Made by a program: the position numbers and the translations under genes | Shown: positions 58,158-64,000 of the stretch, one piece after another | Layout of the letters: the number at the start of each line of letters is the position of its first letter | Position numbering within the stretch: the stretch's first letter is position 1 | Assembly: GCF_900239185.1 (NCBI RefSeq) | Contig: NZ_OENA01000053.1 | Location: 1-64,000 of the forward strand | Direction of reading: 5' to 3' | DNA length: 64,000 nt | Source: Tenacibaculum finnmarkense | GTDB taxonomy: Bacteria > Bacteroidota > Bacteroidia > Flavobacteriales > Flavobacteriaceae | The notes under the pieces: model-generated | The model's database searches: none | Told to the model about the DNA's origin: nothing | What the model saw: the letters and a program-made list of their open reading frames with translations, nothing else

Positions 58158-58243
58158 CCTAGCCCCGATTGTAGCATTTGTTTGAGCTCTTTTTTTGATT
58201 TTTCTTCAAAAAAAAGCGAGTGCGGAAAGCGGGAAATTGCTTC
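58158..58243 (-). repeat. Dispersed repeat, copy B (inverted relative to copy A)
   Basis: Reads, on the minus strand, the same end blocks as 46480-46572 (GAAGCAATTTCCCGCTTTCC at one end and AATCGGGGCTAGG at the other), with a middle 7 bases shorter. It fills the 307-base gap between yitT and tex together with the terminator. Confidence 0.85.
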
Positions 58244-58275
58244 TAATAATTATTTATTTTATCTTTTAAAAAATA

Positions 58276-60399
58276 TTAGAAATTCATAGAAAGTTGAATG
58301 CGTTTTCTTGTTACATCGACCTCTAAAACCTTTACTTGTACATGCTGATTTAAAGTAACATGTTCATTAATATCTTTCACAAAAGTATTTGAAAGATTAG
58401 AAACATGAACTAAACCACTTTCTTTAATTCCGATATCGACAAAACAACCAAAATTTGTAATATTGTTGATAATTCCTGGAAGAATCATTGCTGTTTTTAA
58501 ATCATCAATTGTTTTAACATGTTCGTTAAAACTAAATTCTTTTGCTTTTTCTCGAGGATCTAATCCAGGTTTTTCTAATTCTTTTACAATATCCTGAAGG
58601 GTTGGTAATCCGTAAGAATCGGTAATATATTGCTGTAATTTCAATTGTTTTAAAACCGAGTTATTTCCTATTAAATCGATGATTTTATTGCCAGAATCTT
58701 TAGCCATTTGTTTAACTAACGAATAACATTCTGGATGAACAGCCGAATTATCTAAAGGATTATCGCCATTTTTAATACGTAAAAAACCTGCGGATTGTTC
58801 AAAAGCTTTTCCGCCTAAACGAGGAACTTTTTTAATGGCAGTTCTGTTTTTAAAAGCGCCATTTTCATTTCGATAATTTACAATATTTTCGGCTAGTTTT
58901 GCACCAATTCCCGAAACAGCACTTAACAACGAAACACTAGCAGTATTTATATTTACGCCCACTTTATTTACACAATGTTCAACAACGATATCTAATGATT
59001 TTTTTAGTTTTCCTTGTTCTACATCATGTTGATATTGCCCAACGCCAATCGATTTTGCGTCAATTTTAACCAATTCCGCAAGCGGATCAGCCAATCTTCG
59101 ACCAATAGAAATTGCACCACGAACGGTAATATCATAATCAGGAAATTCATCTCTAGCAATTTTTGAAGCCGAATAAATAGACGCTCCAGCTTCACTAATA
59201 ACAAAAACCGAAATATTATTTTTAAAAGCTATTTTTTTGATAAACTGTTCCGTTTCTCTTGATGCAGTTCCGTTACCAATTGCAATGGCTTCAATGTTAT
59301 GTTTTTTAGCTAAAGCACTTATTTTTTGTATTGCTTCGTCAGATTTATGTTGTGGTGCATGTGGATAAATAGTATCGTTTTGTAATAAATCGCCTTGTTT
59401 ATTTAAGCAAACCACTTTACAACCCGAGCGAAAACCAGGGTCAATTGCCAAAATTCGCTTTTCGCCTAACGGAGCACTTAATAAAAGTTGTTGTAAGTTT
59501 TTTGTAAATACTGTTATCGCACTTTCATCTGCTTTTTCTTTAGCAATTACCATTGCTTCATTTGTTAAAGCGGGTAATAATAAACGTTTATAAGCATCGG
59601 CAATAGCGATTTCAATTTGTTGACTACAATTATTTTGAGAACGAATAACACTATTTTCTATTTTCTGAATTGCTCTTTCGTTATCTATGTCAATTTTTAT
59701 TCTGATAAAACCTTCTTTTTCGGCACGAAGAATTGCTAAAAACCGATGAGAAGGAATTCTATTAAAACTTTCATTCCAGTCAAAATAATCTTTAAATTTT
59801 TGAGCGTTTTCTTCTTCTTTTTTTGTTTTTACAACTTTAGTATTGATAACAGAAAAACGTGCTAATTCTTTACGAATATTATTTCGAACATCGGTGCGTT
59901 CATTTATCCATTCAGAAATAATATGTCGTGCGCCTTCTAAGGCTTTTTCTTCGGATGAAACTTCGTTGTTTTTATATTTTGATGCTGTAAATTCTAAGTC
60001 ATTTATACGCTGACTTAGTATCATTTTTGCCAAAGGTTCTAATCCGTTTTTACGAGCAGTTTCGGCTTTTGTTTTTCGTTTCTTTTTATAAGGAAGATAC
60101 ATATCTTCTAAATCAGTAATATTTTCTGTTTTATCAATCTTATTTTTTAGTTCATCGGTTAAAGCATCTTGTTCTTTAATGGCTTTGATGATTGTTTTTT
60201 TTCTCTTTTCAAGGATTTCAAATTGCTCTTTTAATTCGACTATTAAACCGATTTCAACTTCATCTAAATTACCAGTTTTTTCTTTTCTGTAACGAGCAAT
60301 AAAAGGAATGGTACAATCTTCATTTAATAATTCAATAGTACTTTGAATCGATTTTAAAGAAATTTGACAGCGAGAAATTATGTAGTTTATGAGTTGCAT
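58276..60399 (-). CDS. tex: Tex family transcription accessory/RNA-binding protein
   Basis: Tex is a multi-domain nucleic acid-binding protein that affects transcription and gene expression under stress. The 707-residue protein shows the order: N-terminal helical domain (IPFIARYRKEKTGNLDEVEI near 33-52, in parts FIARYRKEKTG), a YqgF-like RNase H fold (RILAIDPGFRSGCKVV about 325-340), the helix-hairpin-helix region (SGIGAKLAENIVNYRNENGAF about 494-514, in parts SGIGAKLAENIV) and a C-terminal S1 domain (GIINNITNFGCFVDIGIKESGLVHVS, in parts NFGCFVDIG). The S1 end is complete. It is 48 bases downstream of rloB on the same strand. Confidence 0.95.
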   Translation of the reverse strand: MQLINYIISRCQISLKSIQSTIELLNEDCTIPFIARYRKEKTGNLDEVEIGLIVELKEQFEILEKRKKTIIKAIKEQDALTDELKNKIDKTENITDLEDMYLPYKKKRKTKAETARKNGLEPLAKMILSQRINDLEFTASKYKNNEVSSEEKALEGARHIISEWINERTDVRNNIRKELARFSVINTKVVKTKKEEENAQKFKDYFDWNESFNRIPSHRFLAILRAEKEGFIRIKIDIDNERAIQKIENSVIRSQNNCSQQIEIAIADAYKRLLLPALTNEAMVIAKEKADESAITVFTKNLQQLLLSAPLGEKRILAIDPGFRSGCKVVCLNKQGDLLQNDTIYPHAPQHKSDEAIQKISALAKKHNIEAIAIGNGTASRETEQFIKKIAFKNNISVFVISEAGASIYSASKIARDEFPDYDITVRGAISIGRRLADPLAELVKIDAKSIGVGQYQHDVEQGKLKKSLDIVVEHCVNKVGVNINTASVSLLSAVSGIGAKLAENIVNYRNENGAFKNRTAIKKVPRLGGKAFEQSAGFLRIKNGDNPLDNSAVHPECYSLVKQMAKDSGNKIIDLIGNNSVLKQLKLQQYITDSYGLPTLQDIVKELEKPGLDPREKAKEFSFNEHVKTIDDLKTAMILPGIINNITNFGCFVDIGIKESGLVHVSNLSNTFVKDINEHVTLNQHVQVKVLEVDVTRKRIQLSMNF

Positions 60400-60447
60400 T
60401 TTATTGATAATAGAGATAATTAATATTATTTTTTAAGTCAAAATGAT

Positions 60448-61086
60448 TTAAGAATATTTTAATAATTCTTCAATCAATAAATAAACTTTACTGTTTTTTT
60501 TATCAGGTATTAGCTCTTCTTTATTAAAATCTGAATTTTTACATCTTTCAATTGCTTCTTTTATCAAATCAATATCAATAAATTCGTGAGGATATTTCAA
60601 CTTTTGAAGGTTTCCAAATTCCTTCTTTATCTCGCTAGATTTGGTGGAAGTAATTTTAGATAAATCGTCAATATGAGCCCATAACCAAACTTCAAAACAA
60701 TAATTACTGATATAAACGCCAGAATTTTCAAGTTGATTCGAAAATTCAATTAGTTCATCAATTTGTTCAATCGGGTGCTTGTCACGATCGAATACAAAAC
60801 GAAACTTATCATCTGAAGCAGGGGTTACAGAAATATTTACAGGAGGATTATCAATAAACGATTCAACTCTCTCTTTTATCTTTAAAGGAGTATTCCCTGC
60901 TATACCTGTATCTTCTTCTAAAACATGACAAACAAAAGCCTTCTTTTTATCGATTATTTTTTCGTTAAAAGCTTCAAAATAGTTAGGCTCTTTACTTTTT
61001 CCTTCATATACTATAAAGAATTTTGTAGCATCTTCAGTAGGTTCATTTTTATTATAATCTTCATAGGAATATTTTTTTCTATTCAT
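60448..61086 (-). CDS. rloB: RloB-like protein (AbiLii type), TOPRIM-like
   Basis: A 212-residue protein of the RloB/AbiLii family. The frame is open from 61116, but the ATG at 61086 overlaps the end of rloA by 8 bases and starts MNRKKYSYEDY, so I use it. It shows FFIVYEGKSKEPNYFEAF (23-40) with Glu28, the FVFDRDKH segment (98-104) with Asp100 and Asp102, and SNYCFEVWLWAH (127-138), the RloB hallmark. The Glu and DxD pattern is that of TOPRIM nucleases, so a nuclease role is likely. It pairs with the ATPase encoded directly upstream, as in abortive-infection AbiL systems. Phage defence is inferred from the family. Confidence 0.85.
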   Translation of the reverse strand: MNRKKYSYEDYNKNEPTEDATKFFIVYEGKSKEPNYFEAFNEKIIDKKKAFVCHVLEEDTGIAGNTPLKIKERVESFIDNPPVNISVTPASDDKFRFVFDRDKHPIEQIDELIEFSNQLENSGVYISNYCFEVWLWAHIDDLSKITSTKSSEIKKEFGNLQKLKYPHEFIDIDLIKEAIERCKNSDFNKEELIPDKKNSKVYLLIEELLKYS

Positions 61087-62449
61087 CTGTAATAGTTTCA
61101 AGTTTAGAAAAATCACCTAAAAAAGGAATACCACCATACCTACCTTGTAAATATCCTTTTCGAATATTTTTATCTTCTCTAGGTTTAAATTTACTTAAAG
61201 GATAAAACTCAGTGCTTTCATTCGTTTTTTTCTCAGCAAACCAAATTTCATCTTGCCTGAAAAGGTCAAAGTCTAATAATTGACTTTCGTGAGTTGTAAA
61301 TATTAATTGATTATTTTTTGTGTTTTTTGTAGAAAATAATTTAACTAATTCTTTAACAAGAATTGGATGCATACTTCTTTCAAGTTCATCAATTATAAAA
61401 ACAGTATTATCACCATTTATTAAATCATCAAAAGCAGGAGATAATTCAAATAATCTATTTGTTCCATCAGATTCTTCATGAAAATCAAATAATTCATCAG
61501 ATAAATGATGTTTTGTTTTTAATAATGAAACAAAATAATTGTCTTCATGTTTTTTAAAACAATGGTATTGATTTCTTCTAGAAAAAGTAACTGCTACATT
61601 ATCTTCGTTAATATTTTCTTTACTAGCTATTCCTTCTTCAAGCTTTTCAATTAAATCATTTTTAAAATCATTTTCTTCATAACTAAAAAAGGTATCCGCA
61701 TTTATTTCTTTAATAACTAATTTATCTATACCTGTTTTTGCATTATTTAAAATTTCAGATGCAAAGTTATGAGATATTTTTCCAGTTAAAATTGAGGTTC
61801 CATAATTTAAGTCAAAGGAATTTGGACTGATAATATTTAGTTCAGAAAAAGCTTCTTTGATTAAGTTTAAAATTTTGTTGTTTTTTACTCTATTATTATC
61901 GGAAGCATTTAAAACGGTTTGGTTATTTTTTAATTCGTTATTTAAAAATTCTTTAAAGTATGAAATACTTTCTTCCGAAAAATAAGTTCCAAAACTGATG
62001 ATGTTATTCTTTCTATTAAAAAGTAATTCTTCTTGATTTTTTTTTATAGAATTTATCTTATATAGCCATTCTTCGGTTATTTTTCCTTTGTGAATTTCTA
62101 TGGCATAATCGAAATGAATATCTTTATATACACATTCAATTCTAAAAGTTGTTGGAAGTTCTTTGTATTCTTTATCTAATCTAAAACGTTTACTAATTGG
62201 AATTAAATTTTCATTAGGTTCAGTATAAACAACTAAATCTTTTAAATATTCAATAGCTTTTATTAAATTACTTTTACCTGAAGCATTAGCACCGTATAAA
62301 GCGGCTGTTTTTAAAATATTTACACCAGAAGCTGATTTATGTACATGATTTTCATGCTTCATATAACCATTTCCTTTTCCTGTTAGCATATTGAATTCCG
62401 TTTCTTCTTTAAAAGACATAAAGTTACTTACGGTAAATCGGATAAGCAT
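61079..62449 (-). CDS. rloA: RloA-like AAA family ATPase (AbiLi type)
   Basis: A 456-residue ABC/OLD-type ATPase. It opens IRFTVSNFMSFKEE, has Walker A GANASGKS at 53-60, a long coiled or helical insert (about 140-320), the ABC signature-like SDGTNRL at 327-333, Walker B VFIIDE at 350-355 with Glu355, and an H-loop TTHES with His387. It lacks the C-terminal TOPRIM domain of OLD nucleases; that part is supplied by the separate RloB protein. The pair is a two-gene unit between metG and tex. In Campylobacter such genes were first described linked to restriction loci, and AbiL in Lactococcus gives phage resistance; here no restriction genes are near. Confidence 0.88.
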   Translation of the reverse strand: MLIRFTVSNFMSFKEETEFNMLTGKGNGYMKHENHVHKSASGVNILKTAALYGANASGKSNLIKAIEYLKDLVVYTEPNENLIPISKRFRLDKEYKELPTTFRIECVYKDIHFDYAIEIHKGKITEEWLYKINSIKKNQEELLFNRKNNIISFGTYFSEESISYFKEFLNNELKNNQTVLNASDNNRVKNNKILNLIKEAFSELNIISPNSFDLNYGTSILTGKISHNFASEILNNAKTGIDKLVIKEINADTFFSYEENDFKNDLIEKLEEGIASKENINEDNVAVTFSRRNQYHCFKKHEDNYFVSLLKTKHHLSDELFDFHEESDGTNRLFELSPAFDDLINGDNTVFIIDELERSMHPILVKELVKLFSTKNTKNNQLIFTTHESQLLDFDLFRQDEIWFAEKKTNESTEFYPLSKFKPREDKNIRKGYLQGRYGGIPFLGDFSKLETITDE

Positions 62450-62554
62450 AATTTTGATTTTTTCGTTATTATTTAGGTAAATTTAATAAAAAGACTTTTA
62501 ATAAAAGAGTATAAAGTGTATTTTAACGAAAAAAACGAAATAACTTAATAGAAC

Positions 62555-62585
62555 AAAAAAAACCTCGCAAATTATTGCGAGGTTT
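62555..62585 (-). terminator. Terminator of metG
   Basis: Arms AACCTCGCAA and TTGCGAGGTT with loop ATTA, followed by T on the minus strand; it separates metG from rloA. Confidence 0.85.
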
Positions 62586-62611
62586 CAAATATAGTAAAAT
62601 GTTATTTTTAT

Positions 62612-64000
62612 TTAAGAAATAAACTCTCCGTTTGTTACCTTTTCAGAAGGTTGTGCAAAGGCTAATTTACCATCAGGAGTATCAATCATTAAAATCATTC
62701 CTTGGCTTTCGATTCCTTTTAATTTACGTGGTGCTAAATTACAAACTACAGAAACTTGTTGCCCGATAATATCTTCAGGTTTAAAGCTTTCAGCAATACC
62801 CGAAACAATTGTTCTAGTATCAAGTCCAACATCAACAGTAAGTTTTAATAATTTTTTAGTTTTTGCTACTTTTTCCGCTGCTGTAATAGTTCCTACACGG
62901 ATATCTATTTTTGTGAAATCATCAAATTCAATGGTTTCTTTTTGAGGCTCTAAAACTCTGTTTTCAGCTTCGTTTGCTTTTTTAGTAGCTTCTAATTTTG
63001 CTAATTGTTTTTCAATTTCAACATCTTCAATTTTAGAAAACAATAATTCTGCTTCATTAATTTGATGATTTTCTTGAATTAAAATATCTTTTTCTGATAC
63101 ATCATTCCAAGTTAAAGCGGTATCAATATTTAAAATTCCTTTTAATTTAGTAGATGTAAAAGGTAAAAAAGGTTCTGATAAAATAGCCAATCCAGCAGCA
63201 ATTTGTAACGCTACATTCATAATTGTTTTGGTGCGTTCTGCATCAACCTTAATCATTTTCCAAGGCTCTTCATCAGCTAAATATTTATTTCCTAAACGCG
63301 CTAAATTCATTAATTCTTGAGAAGCTTCTCTAAAACGGTAACGTTCAATTGATTTCGCAATTACATTAGGAAACTCTTTTAAAGTAGCTAAAGTATCTTC
63401 ATCAATCTCTAATAATTCCCCTGCAGGTGGTACCTGCCCGTCGTAATATTTATTTGTTAAAACAACTACACGGTTTATAAAGTTTCCGAAAATTGCTACT
63501 AACTCATTATTATTTTTTGCTTGAAAATCTTTCCAAGTAAAATCGTTGTCTTTACTTTCAGGAGCATTTGCTGTTAACGTATAACGTAAAACATCTTGCT
63601 GATTAGGGAAATCTTCTAAATATTCGTGTAACCAAACCGCCCAGTTTTTAGAAGTCGATAATTTATTACCTTCTAAATTTAAAAATTCGTTGGCTGGTAC
63701 ATTTTCAGGTAAAATATAATCTCCATGCGCTTTTAACATCGATGGAAAAATAAGACAGTGAAATACAATATTATCTTTTCCGATAAAATGTACTAATTTA
63801 GTATCGTCTTTTTTCCAATAATCTTCCCAGTTTTTACCCTCACGAGCAGCCCATTCTTTGGTTGATGAAATATATCCGATAGGCGCATCAAACCAAACAT
63901 ATAATACTTTTCCTTCACCACCTTTTACAGGCACAGGAATTCCCCAGTCTAAATCACGAGTTACCGCTCTTGGGCGTAATCCGTCATCAATCCAAGATTT
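62612..64000 (-). CDS. metG: Methionine--tRNA ligase, 3' part (5' end outside the window)
   Basis: MetG charges tRNA-Met. The frame stays open to the window edge; the visible 463 residues begin at [11 protein letters not shown] and cover the end of the catalytic domain with the KMSKS-type motif KLSTSKN (about 117-123 of the visible part), the anticodon-binding helical domain, and a C-terminal tRNA-binding domain of the Trbp111 type ([17 protein letters not shown], then [11 protein letters not shown] and [15 protein letters not shown]). The full protein is expected to be about 690 residues. The gene ends at a hairpin. Confidence 0.97.
   Translation of the reverse strand, partial: KSWIDDGLRPRAVTRDLDWGIPVPVKGGEGKVLYVWFDAPIGYISSTKEWAAREGKNWEDYWKKDDTKLVHFIGKDNIVFHCLIFPSMLKAHGDYILPENVPANEFLNLEGNKLSTSKNWAVWLHEYLEDFPNQQDVLRYTLTANAPESKDNDFTWKDFQAKNNNELVAIFGNFINRVVVLTNKYYDGQVPPAGELLEIDEDTLATLKEFPNVIAKSIERYRFREASQELMNLARLGNKYLADEEPWKMIKVDAERTKTIMNVALQIAAGLAILSEPFLPFTSTKLKGILNIDTALTWNDVSEKDILIQENHQINEAELLFSKIEDVEIEKQLAKLEATKKANEAENRVLEPQKETIEFDDFTKIDIRVGTITAAEKVAKTKKLLKLTVDVGLDTRTIVSGIAESFKPEDIIGQQVSVVCNLAPRKLKGIESQGMILMIDTPDGKLAFAQPSEKVTNGEFIS

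Overview
The window is a piece of a low-GC (roughly one third G+C) Bacteroidota chromosome, almost certainly Flavobacteriaceae; a marine genus such as Tenacibaculum or Polaribacter fits best, but the genus is a guess. The signs are promoter boxes of the Bacteroidota type TAnnTTTG in front of many genes, no Shine-Dalgarno pattern, tRNA genes without an encoded CCA, GldA of the gliding machinery, an IPExxxVDY-family protein between rnc and pyk, a DUF4270 lipoprotein between a glycogen-synthase-like gene and glmS, and a caa3/cox-type cluster with two COX3 genes. No rRNA, phage, insertion sequence or CRISPR array is visible.

Layout. 0.2-4.5 kb (minus): glgA-like, DUF4270, glmS. 4.6-8.4 kb (plus): panC, panD, a flippase-like membrane protein, radA. 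8.4-10.3 kb (minus): a tightly overlapping vitamin salvage operon (thiamine-binding protein, PnuC, NadR-like kinase, ArfB). 10.3-10.5 kb: a palindromic miniature element. 10.5-26.6 kb: phosphopantetheinyl transferase, ahcY, ferritin, a TlpA-type thioredoxin lipoprotein, the ComM/YifB ATPase, then a minus-strand block pabB, small protein, hydrolase, tilS, dsbD, followed by ppa, a DUF5686 outer membrane protein and pdhB. 26.8-33.6 kb (plus): etfB, etfA, bifunctional nuclease, NupC-type transporter, thyA, folA, gldA. 33.6-38.0 kb: tRNA-Leu(UAG), an M20 peptidase, purine nucleoside phosphorylase, two accessory genes (one SMI1/KNR4) and a tRNA cluster Leu(UAA), Leu(UAA), Gly(GCC). 38.1-43.2 kb (plus): heme o synthase, two COX3, COX4, a cysteine-less Sco-like protein, Sco, DUF420 and a small CxxC membrane protein. 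43.4-53.3 kb: TolC, tsaB, mscS, dodecin, RNase H, purN, then acpP-fabF-rnc-IPExxxVDY-pyk. 53.3-56.9 kb: poorly known genes and a short ssb. 57.1-64.0 kb: YitT, tex, an RloA/RloB (AbiL-like) pair and the 3' part of metG.

Most of the window is core metabolism and housekeeping. The parts that stand out are the RloA-RloB pair between tex and metG, which has the parts of a split ATPase plus TOPRIM-like defence system; a Sco-like paralogue that lost its copper-binding cysteines but keeps a histidine; three genes whose TAnnTTTG box ends exactly four bases before the start codon, suggesting leaderless transcripts; several dispersed palindromic repeats, including one family present in opposite orientations 11.7 kb apart; and tandem tRNA-Leu genes that differ by a compensatory change in the variable arm.

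All calls come from reading the sequence; no database search was possible. Start sites were moved inward for thyA, acpP, tilS, sco, rloB and the 93-residue gene at 13.2 kb, for the reasons given in their entries.
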